From assembly GCF_027489515.1 (NCBI RefSeq), contig NZ_JAIXZS010000027.1, positions 24,446 to 88,445 on the forward strand: a stretch of 64,000 nt of DNA. Reading direction: 5' to 3'. Shown here piece after piece: positions 33,047 to 42,246 of the stretch. Source of the stretch: Novosphingobium sp. (GTDB lineage: Bacteria > Pseudomonadota > Alphaproteobacteria > Sphingomonadales > Sphingomonadaceae). A program made the translations under genes and the position numbers. The notes under the pieces were generated by a model that had not been told where the DNA came from, did no database searches, and saw only the letters and a program-made list of their open reading frames with translations. The first letter of the stretch is position 1. Every line of letters starts with the position of its first letter.

Positions 33047-34611
33047 AGGCAACCGGCACGATCGGCGGGCTCACGCTCGCCAGCCGTGTGCTCGGCCTCG
33101 TGCGCGACAGCCTGTTTGCCCGCTACGTGGGCGCAGGCTTCGCGTCCGATGCCTTCCTCGTTGCCTTTCGCCTGCCCAACATGTTCCGCGCGCTCTTCGC
33201 CGAGGGAGCGTTTGCCGCCGCCTTCATTCCGATGTTCAACCGCAAGGTCGGTGATCCGGAAGGGCAAGGCCTCCCCGATGGGCTCGATTTTGCGGAGCGC
33301 GCGCTCGCCGTGCTGCTGCCCGTGCTCGTCGCGATGACCGTGCTGCTCGAGGTGTTTGCGTGGCCGGTCACGCTGGTCCTCTCGGGCCAGTTCAACGGGG
33401 TAAGCCCCGATCAGTTCGCCTTCGCGGTTTCGCTTTCGCGCATGACGATCCCCTATCTCATGCTGATCAGCCTCGTCTCGCTGTGCGGAAGCATCCTCAA
33501 TTCGCTGCACAAGTTCTGGGTCAATGCGGCGGCGCCGATCCTGCTCAACCTCACGCTGATCGCCGCGCTGCTGCTGTTTCATTCCGCCGATCCGATGATC
33601 ACTGCGCGCAACCAGGCCATCGGAGTATCGGTTTCGGGTGCGTTCCAGCTCGCCTGGCTGGTCTGGGCCTGCCGCCGCGCCGGGGTCCGCCTGCGCCTGC
33701 GCCTGCCCCGGCTCGATGCCGACGTGAAGCGCCTGATGGCGCTGATCTGGCCGGCCGCTGCCGGCGCGGGAGCGGTGCAGATCAACCTCGTCATCTCCAC
33801 CGCGCTTGCCGCCTCGCTCCTCGCGCATGGTTCGGTGACGTACATCTACATGGCGGACCGGCTGAACCAGCTGCCACTCGGCCTCATCGGCATCGGGCTC
33901 GGCACCGTGCTGCTCCCCACGATTTCGCGCCAGCTTGGCGGCGGGGATGAGGCGGGCGCGATGGAAACACAGAACCGCGGGCTCGAGCTTGCGCTTCTCC
34001 TCACGCTGCCCGCTACCGTCGCACTGGTGCTCTGCGGCGAGCCCATCGCCGCGGCGCTGTTCGGCTATGGCCGCTTCACGCCGCAGGACGCGCATTTCAC
34101 CGCGCAGGCGCTCGCCGCCTTCTCGATCGGGCTGCCGAGCTACATCCTCGTGAAAGTGCTCACCCCCGGCTATTACGCGCGGCAGGATACGGTCACCCCG
34201 GTGCGCTACGCCACGATCTCGATGGGCGTGAACCTCGCGCTCAATCTCTTGCTGATCGTGCCGCTGCAGCACATGGGCCCGCCGCTCGCTACCGCGATTG
34301 CCTCCACCGTGAACGTCCTGATGCTCTACCGCACCCTCGTGGCGCGCGGGCAGTTCACCACCGATGCGCGCCTCCGCCGCCGTGCGCCGCGCCTTGCGCT
34401 GGCCGCCCTCGCGATGGGCGCGGTGCTGTGGGCCGGGCAGGGCCTGCTGATGCCCTATGTCCACGGTACATGGTTCGTGCGGTTCCTCACGCTCACCGTG
34501 CTGGTTTCGGCGGGCAGCCTCGTCTATGGGCTCAGCGCCATCCTGCTGGGCGCGTTCTCGCGGGATGATCTCAAACTGCTCCTGCGGCGCAGGGGCACGA
34601 CCAAACAATAG
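33034..34611 (+). CDS. murJ: Lipid II flippase MurJ
   Basis: A 525-residue MOP-superfamily membrane protein with about 14 helices that flips lipid II to the periplasm. Diagnostic pieces: ASRVLGLVRDSLFARYVGAG with the essential Arg and Asp in the first helix/loop, RLPNMFRALFAEGAFAAAFIPMF, INLVISTALAA, and LPLGLIGIGLGTVLLP. Length and helix pattern match MurJ/MviN. ATG 33034 is chosen because it begins NLLKATGTIGGLTL; the duplicate ATG 33020 is in another frame. trpS follows after 12 bases. Confidence 0.96.
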   Translation: MNLLKATGTIGGLTLASRVLGLVRDSLFARYVGAGFASDAFLVAFRLPNMFRALFAEGAFAAAFIPMFNRKVGDPEGQGLPDGLDFAERALAVLLPVLVAMTVLLEVFAWPVTLVLSGQFNGVSPDQFAFAVSLSRMTIPYLMLISLVSLCGSILNSLHKFWVNAAAPILLNLTLIAALLLFHSADPMITARNQAIGVSVSGAFQLAWLVWACRRAGVRLRLRLPRLDADVKRLMALIWPAAAGAGAVQINLVISTALAASLLAHGSVTYIYMADRLNQLPLGLIGIGLGTVLLPTISRQLGGGDEAGAMETQNRGLELALLLTLPATVALVLCGEPIAAALFGYGRFTPQDAHFTAQALAAFSIGLPSYILVKVLTPGYYARQDTVTPVRYATISMGVNLALNLLLIVPLQHMGPPLATAIASTVNVLMLYRTLVARGQFTTDARLRRRAPRLALAALAMGAVLWAGQGLLMPYVHGTWFVRFLTLTVLVSAGSLVYGLSAILLGAFSRDDLKLLLRRRGTTKQ

Positions 34612-34623
34612 CGAGCCAAGTCC

Positions 34624-35643
34624 ATGCGTATCGTCTCGGGCATCCAGCCCACCGGCAATCTTCACCTCGGCAACTATCTGGGCGCGATCCGGAACTGGGT
34701 GGCGATGCAGGACGAATGGACCGCGCAGGGGCACGAATGCCTCTATTTCCTGGCCGATCTCCACGCGATCTCGATGCCGCATGTACCTGCCGAACTTCGC
34801 GCCGGAACGCGCGAAATGGTCGCAGCGCTTGTTGCCTGCGGGATCGATCCGAAGCGCTCCATCCTGTTCAACCAGACGCAAGTCCCCGCCCATGCGGAGC
34901 TGCAGTGGCTGCTCAACGGCACCGCCCGCATGGGCTGGCTGAACCGCATGACGCAGTGGAAGGACAAGGCGGGCAAGAACCGCGAAGGCGCCAGCGTGGC
35001 CCTGTTCACCTATCCGGTGCTGCAGGCGGCTGACGTGCTGCTCTATCAGGCGACCCACGTGCCGGTGGGCGAGGACCAGAAGCAGCATCTCGAACTCGCG
35101 CGCGATATCGCGCAGAAGTTCAACAACGACTTCGCATCCGAGGCCGATCCGGTGTTCACGCTGCCCGAGCCGATCATCCCGCCCGAAGCCGCGCGGATCA
35201 TGAGCCTGCGCGATGGCAGCGCCAAGATGTCGAAGTCCGATCCCTCCGACATGAGCCGCATCAACCTCACCGACGATACCGATGCGATCATGCAGAAGGT
35301 GCGCAAGGCCAAGACCGATCCCGAACCGCTCCCGAGCGAGGCCGGCGGCCTTGAAGGGCGCCCCGAAGCAGCAAACCTCGTTGGCATCTATGCTGCGATG
35401 GCGGGGATCAGCCAGGCCGAAGTCCTCTCGCGGTTCGGCGGACAGGGCTTCGGCGCGTTCAAGCCGGCGCTCGGTGAACTGCTGATCGAAAAGCTCGCCC
35501 CGATCACCGCGCGCTACCGCGATCTGCGCAGCGATACCGCCGCGCTCGATGCGATCCTCGCCGATGGGGCGGCGCGGGCGCGCGCGCTGGCTGCACCGAC
35601 TCTGGCGCGTGCCTATGGCGCACTCGGGCTGCTCAGGGGTTAA
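34624..35643 (+). CDS. trpS: Tryptophanyl-tRNA synthetase
   Basis: A 339-residue class I synthetase. It has the HIGH motif as [19 protein letters not shown] as [11 protein letters not shown] near residue 205, and tryptophan-pocket segments ([32 protein letters not shown] in parts). The family length is about 330. It follows murJ closely, probably in one operon. No attenuator is seen in front of it. Confidence 0.97.
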   Translation: MRIVSGIQPTGNLHLGNYLGAIRNWVAMQDEWTAQGHECLYFLADLHAISMPHVPAELRAGTREMVAALVACGIDPKRSILFNQTQVPAHAELQWLLNGTARMGWLNRMTQWKDKAGKNREGASVALFTYPVLQAADVLLYQATHVPVGEDQKQHLELARDIAQKFNNDFASEADPVFTLPEPIIPPEAARIMSLRDGSAKMSKSDPSDMSRINLTDDTDAIMQKVRKAKTDPEPLPSEAGGLEGRPEAANLVGIYAAMAGISQAEVLSRFGGQGFGAFKPALGELLIEKLAPITARYRDLRSDTAALDAILADGAARARALAAPTLARAYGALGLLRG

Positions 35644-35663
35644 CCGCTGTTGCTGTGTTGGCG

Positions 35664-35697
35664 ATGTGATGCGGGGGTGTAACAAATTGCATCACAT
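35664..35697. repeat. 9-base inverted repeat downstream of trpS
   Basis: ATGTGATGC (35664-35672) and GCATCACAT (35689-35697) pair perfectly around a 16-base loop. There is no T-run, so it is not a clear intrinsic terminator. The arm spacing does not fit a CRP/FNR site. It could be an operator for the lipoprotein gene 150 bases on, or an mRNA 3' hairpin of trpS. Confidence 0.4.
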
Positions 35698-35851
35698 TGC
35701 CGCTCAGACGCACGAACCGCCCGGAAACACGGGGATTTTGCCTTCTTGTTCAAGGGCCATTCAGCACCTGACGCGCAACCTTTTCCCATGCTACCAATGC
35801 AGCGGTGCTGGCTGACAGGGGAGCTGGTCCCGCACCAAGGAGTTGCCGGAT

Positions 35852-36559
35852 ATGAACCTTAATTCCATGCGCAACCGCTTCGCCATGCTGGCAGCACCCC
35901 TGCTGCTGGCGCTCGGCGGCTGCGCCACCCCCTTCAATGCCAATGTCTCGCGGTTTCAGGCCGAACTGCCGGCGCCCGCCGGGCAGAGCTTCGCAATTGT
36001 CCCGCAGGATCCGCGCAACGCGGGTGGTCTCGAATTTGCGCAATATGCCAGCCTTGTCGCGGCGCAGCTGCAGAAGGTGGGCTATGTGCCCGCTGCCAGC
36101 CCGCAGGCCGCGGATCTCGTCGTCCAGTTCGACTACGGTGTCGACAAGGGGCGTGACAAGCTGCGCACCACCGGCTTCGGCGATCCCTACTGGGGCGGCT
36201 GGTATGGTCCGGGCTGGGGCCCGGGCTTCGGCGGTTGGGGCGGCTGGGGTGGCGGCTGGGGCCGCCGCGGCTTCGGTGGGCCTTGGGGCTACGGCTTCTA
36301 TGATCCGTTCTTCTACGGCGGCGGCGGCTACAACAACGTCGATGTGGTCACGGTCTACACCAGCGGGATCGACATGAAGATCGATCGCCGCGCCGATGGC
36401 AAGCGCCTGTTCGAAGGCAAGGCCGAAGCGGCCTCCACCTCGAACCGCCTGCCCTATCTCGTGCCCAATCTGGTCGAGGCGATGTTCACCGGCTTCCCCG
36501 GCCACAACGGCGAGACGGTGAAGATCTCGATCGCGCCGGAAAAGAAGAAGAAGGGCTGA
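35852..36559 (+). CDS. DUF4136-like lipoprotein with Gly/Trp-rich insertion
   Basis: A 235-residue lipoprotein (lipobox LALGGC, Cys about residue 24) of the DUF4136 type: FAIVPQDPRNAGGLEFAQYASLVAAQL, then AADLVVQFDYGV, and later RLPYLVPNLVEAMF. Between them is a stretch of about 50 residues of Gly, Trp, Tyr, Phe and Pro with few charges (about residues 110-160). ATG 35852 is preferred because AGGAG (35838-35842) lies 9 bases upstream; TTG 35843 is also in frame. It is probably an outer-membrane-associated protein of unknown function. Confidence 0.82.
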   Translation: MNLNSMRNRFAMLAAPLLLALGGCATPFNANVSRFQAELPAPAGQSFAIVPQDPRNAGGLEFAQYASLVAAQLQKVGYVPAASPQAADLVVQFDYGVDKGRDKLRTTGFGDPYWGGWYGPGWGPGFGGWGGWGGGWGRRGFGGPWGYGFYDPFFYGGGGYNNVDVVTVYTSGIDMKIDRRADGKRLFEGKAEAASTSNRLPYLVPNLVEAMFTGFPGHNGETVKISIAPEKKKKG

Positions 36560-36576
36560 ACCCGGCGCGGTTCGGC

Positions 36577-37047
36577 TCAGCCGGGGAGCGCCGCGAGGCC
36601 CCCGGTCGAGCCGAACCCGCCCGCCCCGCGCGCGGTTTCATCGAGTTCCTCGACTTCGAGCCAGCTTGCCTGCGTGACTGGCGCCAACACAAGCTGCGCC
36701 ACGCGGTCACCCCGGCGGATCGAGAACGTCTCCGCACCGAGGTTGATCATGATGACCTTCAATTCGCCGCGATAGTCGCTGTCGATCGTCCCTGGCGTAT
36801 TGGGCACGGTGATGCCGTGCTTGAGCGCCAGCCCCGAGCGTGGGCGCACCTGGATCTCGAAGCCTTCGGGGATCGCCATGGCGAGCCCTGTCGCGACGGC
36901 ATGGCGCGCGCCGGGGGCGAGGTCGACGTCCTCCGCCGAAACCACGTCCATCCCCGCCGCGCCGCTGGTGGCATAGGCGGGCAGCGGCAGGTCGTCGTTG
37001 CCTGGCAGGCGCTTGACCATCACGGGAACCGGGTCAGGCAAGTGCAT
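36577..37047 (-). CDS. dut: dUTP diphosphatase
   Basis: A 156-residue trimeric dUTPase. All five motifs are present: [44 protein letters not shown] and the C-terminal P-loop-like GGFGSTG. It removes dUTP and makes dUMP for thymidylate. ATG 37047 lies inside the end of coaBC (14-base overlap), so the two are probably coupled; coaBC-dut is a common pair. Confidence 0.96.
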   Translation of the reverse strand: MHLPDPVPVMVKRLPGNDDLPLPAYATSGAAGMDVVSAEDVDLAPGARHAVATGLAMAIPEGFEIQVRPRSGLALKHGITVPNTPGTIDSDYRGELKVIMINLGAETFSIRRGDRVAQLVLAPVTQASWLEVEELDETARGAGGFGSTGGLAALPG

Positions 37048-38227
37048 CGGCAATCCTTTCGACGAGCGCGGCAGCGACCGCGTCCTTGGGCATCTCGGGC
37101 AGGCTCTCGACTCCGTCCGCGCGCACGATGTGCACCGCGTTGAGGTGCCCGCCCATGACGTCTCCCGAAACGTCGTTCGCCACGATCCAGTCCGCGCCTT
37201 TCCTGGCGAGCTTGGCCTGCGCGTGGGGCACCACGTTCTCGGTCTCGGCGGCAAAGCCCACCAGCAGGCGCGGGCGGTCGGGCGAAGCGCCCAGCCGTGC
37301 CAGAATATCCGGATTCTCCGTCAGGTGGAGCGGCGGAATAACGCCCGAGCCATCTTTCTTGAGCTTCTGATCAGCTTCGCTGGCCACCCGCCAGTCCGCC
37401 ACTGCCGCGACCATCACCGCCGCATCGGCAGGTAGCGCTGCCGCTACGGCAGCGGCCATATCGCGCGCAGTCTCGACATCGACGCGGGTCACCCCCGGCG
37501 GCGTCGGCAGGCTCACCGGCCCTGCGACCAGCGTCACCCGCGCGCCCATCCGTGCAGCCGCTGCAGCAATGGCGAAACCCTGCTTCCCGCTGGAGCGATT
37601 GGCGATGTAGCGCACCGGATCGATCGGCTCATGCGTCGGCCCGGCTGTCACCAGCACATGCTTGCCCGCCAACGGACCGGTGGCCACGCCGCCCAGCTTC
37701 GCGGCAATCGCGGCGAGAATGGCGGGCGGCTCGGGCAGGCGGCCGGCTCCGAATTCGCCGCAGGCCATCGGCCCCTCGTCGGGCTCCATCACCTCGATGC
37801 CGTCGGCGCGCAGCGTCGCCACGTTGCGCCGCGTCGCGGGGTGTTCCCACATCCGCACATTCATCGCCGGCACCGCGAGCACCGGCTTGTCGGTCGCGAG
37901 CAGCAGCGTTGTCGCCAGATCGTTGGCGATCCCGCCTGCCATGCGCGCCATGAGGTCCGCCGTCGCCGGGCAGACCACCACCAGATCGGCTTGCCGCGAA
38001 AGCTGGATGTGGCCCATCTTCGCCTCGGCATCGAGATCCCAAAGCGTCGTGTGGACCTCGTTCTCGCTCAGCGCCGCCAGCGTCATCGGCGTCACGAAAT
38101 GGCTGCCGCCTTCGGTCAGCACGCAGGTCACCGCGCCGCCCTCACGCCGGATCAGGCGCACCAGCTCGCTGGCCTTGTAGGCCGCGATGCCGCCGCCGAT
38201 GATGAGAAGGATGCGCTTGCCCTGCAT
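37034..38227 (-). CDS. coaBC: Bifunctional phosphopantothenoylcysteine decarboxylase/phosphopantothenate-cysteine ligase
   Basis: A 397-residue flavoprotein of CoA synthesis. The N-terminal CoaC domain shows [16 protein letters not shown], the catalytic His region [16 protein letters not shown], the PAMNVRMW substrate clamp and the catalytic Cys in [10 protein letters not shown]. The C-terminal CoaB domain shows [28 protein letters not shown], the AVADWR loop and KLKKDG. ATG 38227 (MQGKRILLI) gives the normal length; the frame upstream has no family match. Confidence 0.96.
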   Translation of the reverse strand: MQGKRILLIIGGGIAAYKASELVRLIRREGGAVTCVLTEGGSHFVTPMTLAALSENEVHTTLWDLDAEAKMGHIQLSRQADLVVVCPATADLMARMAGGIANDLATTLLLATDKPVLAVPAMNVRMWEHPATRRNVATLRADGIEVMEPDEGPMACGEFGAGRLPEPPAILAAIAAKLGGVATGPLAGKHVLVTAGPTHEPIDPVRYIANRSSGKQGFAIAAAAARMGARVTLVAGPVSLPTPPGVTRVDVETARDMAAAVAAALPADAAVMVAAVADWRVASEADQKLKKDGSGVIPPLHLTENPDILARLGASPDRPRLLVGFAAETENVVPHAQAKLARKGADWIVANDVSGDVMGGHLNAVHIVRADGVESLPEMPKDAVAAALVERIADALA

Positions 38228-38336
38228 GGCCGCGCTTGTGCAATGCCGGGCTGCGCCGCGCAATCCTTTTGCTGCGCCGCCCTTGCGTCGGCGCCCCGGC
38301 TGGCCCACGCTGGAACAAACACAAGGAAAACCAGCG

Positions 38337-38741
38337 ATGCGCCTGATCCTGACCGCCCTGATCTTCCTCGTCGGGATGTTCGATCTCTCGATGGCAGGCT
38401 CCTTCCTGCTCACCCCGCAATCGACCGCTGCGGGTCCGGTCTTCGGCATCGCCCCCATCGGCACTGCCGGCCTCTCGACCATTCGCGGCGACATGACCTC
38501 GTTCTTCGGCGTCGGCGCGGTCTGCATGATGTGGGGTGCCTGGCGGCGCAATGCGGACTTGCTGCTCGTGCCCGCCATGCTGTTCGGCACGACCCTCGCG
38601 GGCCGGGCGCTCAACCTCGCCGTCGTCGGCGCCTATCCCGGCTGGGCGTTGCCGATGGCGGCCGAGGCCGGCCATGTCGTCCTGGCGCTGGCGGCGTGGC
38701 GCCTGCTGCCGCATCACAGGATTGCCGAAATCGCCGGTTAG
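38337..38741 (+). CDS. DUF4345-like four-helix membrane protein
   Basis: A 134-residue protein with four hydrophobic helices and short loops. The pattern (helix, SFLLTPQSTAA..., IRGDMTSFFGVGAVCMMWGAWRR, AGRALNLAVVGAYPG) resembles DUF4345, of unknown function. ATG 38337 has AAGGA about 9 bases upstream. It is divergent from coaBC and overlaps the convergent acyltransferase gene by 4 bases. Confidence 0.7.
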   Translation: MRLILTALIFLVGMFDLSMAGSFLLTPQSTAAGPVFGIAPIGTAGLSTIRGDMTSFFGVGAVCMMWGAWRRNADLLLVPAMLFGTTLAGRALNLAVVGAYPGWALPMAAEAGHVVLALAAWRLLPHHRIAEIAG

Positions 38742-39856
38742 GCGGCAACCGCCCCCGCCGCACGGCGCTTGCCCGCCAGCTTCAGCACCAGCTTCTGCGC
38801 CGGCCGCTCGAACCAGCGGTGCGAGGCAAAGCCCGCCAGCACACTCGCGCCCACGAAGAACAGCAGGAACGCAGGCTGCCGCGCAATCCCGCGCGATCCC
38901 AGCGCGCTGTCGATCAGCAGCACCAGCGCGAGCTGGATCGGGAAGTGCCAGAGGTAGACCCCGTAGGATGCGTCGCCGAGGTGCCGCGCCGCCGCCAGCC
39001 GGTCGCTGCGGTCGGCGGTGTCGATCGCGAGCACCGCGAACAGCGCGGCAAACGTGCCCGCCAGCGTCGCCGCATCGCTCCAGTGCAGCTTGAGCCCCAG
39101 CCACAGCGCCGCCGCGGTCAGCACCGCCGCCAGCGCCGCGAGCAGCCCTGCACGCAGCCCGCCCTTCAGCGCCGCGCCATAGACCGCCGCGCCGCCGAAG
39201 AAATAGCCGATGCAGGTGAACACCGGACCGTCCGGCGCCTTCAGGAAGAACAGCGCGAGCGCCATCACCGCCGCCGTCAGCGCCAGCATCGTGGGCGAAC
39301 GGCGCAGCCCCGGCAGCAGCAGCCAGAACGCGGCATAGGCCAGGATTTCGGTCGAAAGCGACCACGAAGGCCCGTTGAACGATTGGTCTGCTTGCCAGCC
39401 CCAGTAATGCGCCAGCCCCAGGCTCAGCGCGAAGTGCTTCGCATCCTGATGGTGGTAGATGAATTCGGTGCCGTTCGCCCCGCTGTAGGCCGCCTGCATC
39501 ACCGCGACGAGGCCGAGCGTCAGCAGGTGCAGCGGCCAGAGCCGCGCCACCCGCGCCAGCCAGAACCGCCCCCGCGCGCCTTCGTCGGCGAGGTAGACGT
39601 GCGCGAAGACAAAGCCCGAGACCGCCCAGAAGTATTGCACCGCGACGTGGCCGTAATCGAACAGCCACCACAGCTCGTCGTAGAGCGGCGAGACCTTCGC
39701 CCGATTCACATGGAACTGATAGTCCACCGGCGGCACGAAAAAGTGCTGGTAGTGCCAGAACAGCACCGCACACGCCGCGAGCAGGCGCGAAAGGTCAAGC
39801 GCATTGAAATGCCGCTTGGGCAGGCGCAGGCCGGGCAGGGGAGGGCTCTTGCCCAT
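38738..39856 (-). CDS. Acyltransferase 3 (OafA/YrhL-like) membrane protein
   Basis: A 372-residue protein of the acyltransferase_3 family with about 10 helices: DLSRLLAACAVLFWHYQHFF (family N-terminal motif with the key His), FWAVSGFVFAHVYL, WLARVARLWPLHLLTL (RxxR-type region), WSLSTEILAYAAFWL and GDASYGVYLWHFPIQL. Such proteins O-acetylate surface glycans. Whether it serves the polysaccharide locus 5 kb away cannot be told. It lies 13 bases after ubiB on the same strand. Confidence 0.92.
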   Translation of the reverse strand: MGKSPPLPGLRLPKRHFNALDLSRLLAACAVLFWHYQHFFVPPVDYQFHVNRAKVSPLYDELWWLFDYGHVAVQYFWAVSGFVFAHVYLADEGARGRFWLARVARLWPLHLLTLGLVAVMQAAYSGANGTEFIYHHQDAKHFALSLGLAHYWGWQADQSFNGPSWSLSTEILAYAAFWLLLPGLRRSPTMLALTAAVMALALFFLKAPDGPVFTCIGYFFGGAAVYGAALKGGLRAGLLAALAAVLTAAALWLGLKLHWSDAATLAGTFAALFAVLAIDTADRSDRLAAARHLGDASYGVYLWHFPIQLALVLLIDSALGSRGIARQPAFLLFFVGASVLAGFASHRWFERPAQKLVLKLAGKRRAAGAVAA

Positions 39857-39869
39857 CCTCAGTTTCCCC

Positions 39870-41423
39870 TCATGACCAGGGCCCGAGCAGGATCACCCCC
39901 GCGCTTGCCGCCGCGCCGACAATTGCTGCGGTGACATAGCCTAGCCAGCCCAGCCCGCCCCCATCGCTGATCAGCGCGACCGGCGGCAGCGGTGGATCCT
40001 CGGGCGCACCGCCCTTGGGCGGGAAGCGCTCCTCCACCCGGCGGACGAGATCGGGCAGGCCAAGCAGCGTCTTCACGTTCTCCCGGATGCGGTCCGCAAT
40101 CGCGGCTTCCGGGCCCAGCTCGTCGCGGATCCAGTCGCGCACGAAAGGTGCGGCCACGTCCCACATGTTGATCGATGGGTCGAGCTGGGTGGCGATGCCT
40201 TCGACCATCACCATCGTCTTCTGCAGCAGCAGCAGGTGCGGCTGGGTCTGCATGTCGAAATCGCGGGTGATCGCAAACAGCCCGTCGAGCATCTGGCCGA
40301 CCGAAAGCTCGCTCACCGGCTTGCCGCGCATCGGCTCGCCCACTGCGCGCAGCGCCGTCGCGAACTCGGCCACCGAATGGTAGCTCGGCACATACTGCGC
40401 CTCGAAATGGATCTCGGCAACGCGGGTGTAGTTGCCCGTCGTCAGGCCATAGAGGATTTCCGCGAGCCACTGCCGCGCGCGCCGGTCGATCCGGCCCATG
40501 ATGCCGAAGTCGATCGCGGTGATCGTGCCGTCGGCTTCGATGAACAGGTTGCCCTGATGCATGTCGGCGTGGAAAAATCCGCCACTGATCGCCTGCCGCA
40601 GGAATGCGATGACGAGCCGGCTCGCCAGTTCCTTGCGGTCATGCCCGGCGGCATCGATCGCCGCGTTGTCGCTGATCTTGATCCCGTCGATCCAGTCGAG
40701 CGTCATCACCCGGCCATTGGTGCGGTCCCAGTCGATGCTTGGCACGCGGTAGCCCGGAAAGGCGTGCATCTGCTCGGCAAGCTCGGAAGCCGAAGCCGCC
40801 TCGCGCCGAAGGTCGAGCTCGCGCAAGGTCCAGCGCTTGAAGTTGGCGATCACCATGCGCGGGCGCAGCCGCGAGGCCTCGCCGCCCAGCGCCTCGAGAT
40901 GCGCGGCGGCCCATTCGTAGGTCGCGATATCGGCGGCGAACTTTTCGCGCACGCCCGGGCGCAGCACTTTGACCGCCACCTGGCGGCCATCGGTCGTCAC
41001 CGCGCGGTGGACCTGCGCCACCGACGCCGCGCCGACCGGTTCCTGCTCGAACTCGGCAAACAGCGATTCCAGCGGCCGCTCGAAGCTCGTCTCGATCTCG
41101 CGCCGGATCAGTGCGAAATCAACCGGCGGCAGCTTGTCCTGCAGCTTGAGCAGGTTCTCCGCCGGCCCCGGTCCCACCAGATCGGGCCGCGTCGCCAGCG
41201 TCTGCCCCAGCTTGATCGCCGCTGGGCCGATCGCGCGAAACGCCCCGGCATAGTCGCGGTCACGGTTCTTCCCCGTCAGCGAGGCCCAGCGCGCCAGCTT
41301 CACCAGCCGCCGCACCGGAGCCGGCGTGTTCGCATCGTTCTCGATGCCGATCAGCGCGCCATGCCGGGCAAGCGTGATGCCCCAGCCGAGCAAGCGGCGG
41401 ATATGGGTGATGTGCCGGGTCAA
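39870..41423 (-). CDS. ubiB: Ubiquinone biosynthesis kinase-like protein UbiB
   Basis: A 517-residue ABC1/ADCK atypical kinase. Seen: the KxGQ motif AAIKLGQTLATRPDLVG, the Ala-rich loop EPVGAASVAQVHRA, VAVKVLRPG, the catalytic loop FFHADMHQGNLF and metal loop AIDFGIMGRI, with a C-terminal pair of membrane helices (LGYVTAAIVGAAASAGVILL). The start is TTG 41423 with GAGGA 6 bases upstream, 10 bases after the ubiE stop; the TTG further upstream lies inside ubiE. It supports extraction and handling of ubiquinone intermediates. Confidence 0.94.
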   Translation of the reverse strand: MTRHITHIRRLLGWGITLARHGALIGIENDANTPAPVRRLVKLARWASLTGKNRDRDYAGAFRAIGPAAIKLGQTLATRPDLVGPGPAENLLKLQDKLPPVDFALIRREIETSFERPLESLFAEFEQEPVGAASVAQVHRAVTTDGRQVAVKVLRPGVREKFAADIATYEWAAAHLEALGGEASRLRPRMVIANFKRWTLRELDLRREAASASELAEQMHAFPGYRVPSIDWDRTNGRVMTLDWIDGIKISDNAAIDAAGHDRKELASRLVIAFLRQAISGGFFHADMHQGNLFIEADGTITAIDFGIMGRIDRRARQWLAEILYGLTTGNYTRVAEIHFEAQYVPSYHSVAEFATALRAVGEPMRGKPVSELSVGQMLDGLFAITRDFDMQTQPHLLLLQKTMVMVEGIATQLDPSINMWDVAAPFVRDWIRDELGPEAAIADRIRENVKTLLGLPDLVRRVEERFPPKGGAPEDPPLPPVALISDGGGLGWLGYVTAAIVGAAASAGVILLGPWS

Positions 41424-41433
41424 AGGGTGGTCC

Positions 41434-42186
41434 TCAGACCTTCCAGCCCGAATGGATCGCCACAGCGCCGCCCAGAATCGGCTCAACCTTGGTGTGGCGG
41501 AAACCGGCCGTGCGGATCATGCCCTCGAATTCGCGCATCTTTGGGAAGCGGCGGATCGATTCGATCAGGTAGCGGTACGATTCGGCATCGCCCGCGATCA
41601 TCTGGCCCAGTTGCGGCACGATGCGGTGCGAGTAGAAATCATAGACTTCGGCAAAACCCGGCCACTCGGTGGTCGAGAATTCGAGGCAGAAGAACCGCCC
41701 GCCCGGCTTCAGCACGCGATGCGCCTCGGCCAGGGCCTTGTCGATCCGGGTCACGTTGCGGATGCCGAAGGCGATCGTATAGGCGCTGAACTCCTTGTCG
41801 CCGAAGGTCAGCTCCTCGGCGTTCTGGCGCGACCAGCTGAGGCCCTGAATGCCCTGCTTCTCGGCCCGCTCGATGCCCACGTCGAGCATGTCCTGGTTGA
41901 TGTCGGACACGGTGATCGCCGCGCCATGCCGCGCCATGCGGAACGCGATGTCGCCGGTGCCGCCGGCCATGTCGAGGATCGCCTCGCCTGCGCGCGGTTT
42001 CACCAGGCGCACGAAACGGTCCTTCCACAGCCGGTGCATCCCCGCCGACATGGCATCGTTCATCCGGTCATAGTTTTTGGCGACGGACGAGAACACCGCG
42101 CCAACGCGCTCGGTCTTCTCTTCCGGGGTCACCTCCTCATAGCCGAAGGAGACGGTTTCGGGCTCGGCAGCGGTTGCGTCAGTCAT
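41434..42186 (-). CDS. ubiE: Ubiquinone/menaquinone biosynthesis C-methyltransferase UbiE
   Basis: A 250-residue class I SAM-dependent methyltransferase. Signatures: VFSSVAKNYDRMNDAMSAGMHRLWK, the SAM-binding loop LDMAGGTGDIAFRMA, SAYTIAFGIRNVTR and RVLKPGGRFFCLEFS. It methylates demethoxy-ubiquinol or demethylmenaquinol rings. ATG 42186 fits. It is the first gene of ubiE-ubiB and divergent from mutM, the common alphaproteobacterial mutM/ubiE/ubiB layout. Confidence 0.97.
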   Translation of the reverse strand: MTDATAAEPETVSFGYEEVTPEEKTERVGAVFSSVAKNYDRMNDAMSAGMHRLWKDRFVRLVKPRAGEAILDMAGGTGDIAFRMARHGAAITVSDINQDMLDVGIERAEKQGIQGLSWSRQNAEELTFGDKEFSAYTIAFGIRNVTRIDKALAEAHRVLKPGGRFFCLEFSTTEWPGFAEVYDFYSHRIVPQLGQMIAGDAESYRYLIESIRRFPKMREFEGMIRTAGFRHTKVEPILGGAVAIHSGWKV

Positions 42187-42246
42187 ACCCCGCGCCTTTA
42201 CGTGGGAATTGCCGCCACGGCAAAGCCTGTTAGGTGCAATTGCGTC

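Noticed and set aside
32260..35685. 1141-codon minus-strand open frame
   Set aside because: It lies opposite secB, murJ and trpS, which have full family motifs. Its own translation is His/Arg/Glu/Gln-rich with no family resemblance.
35664..35697. CRP/FNR binding site
   Set aside because: TGTGA and TCACA half-sites are 22 bases apart instead of 6.
37631..39934. 767-codon plus-strand open frame opposite coaBC and the acyltransferase
   Set aside because: Crosses two well-supported minus-strand genes and the DUF4345-like gene; no domain.
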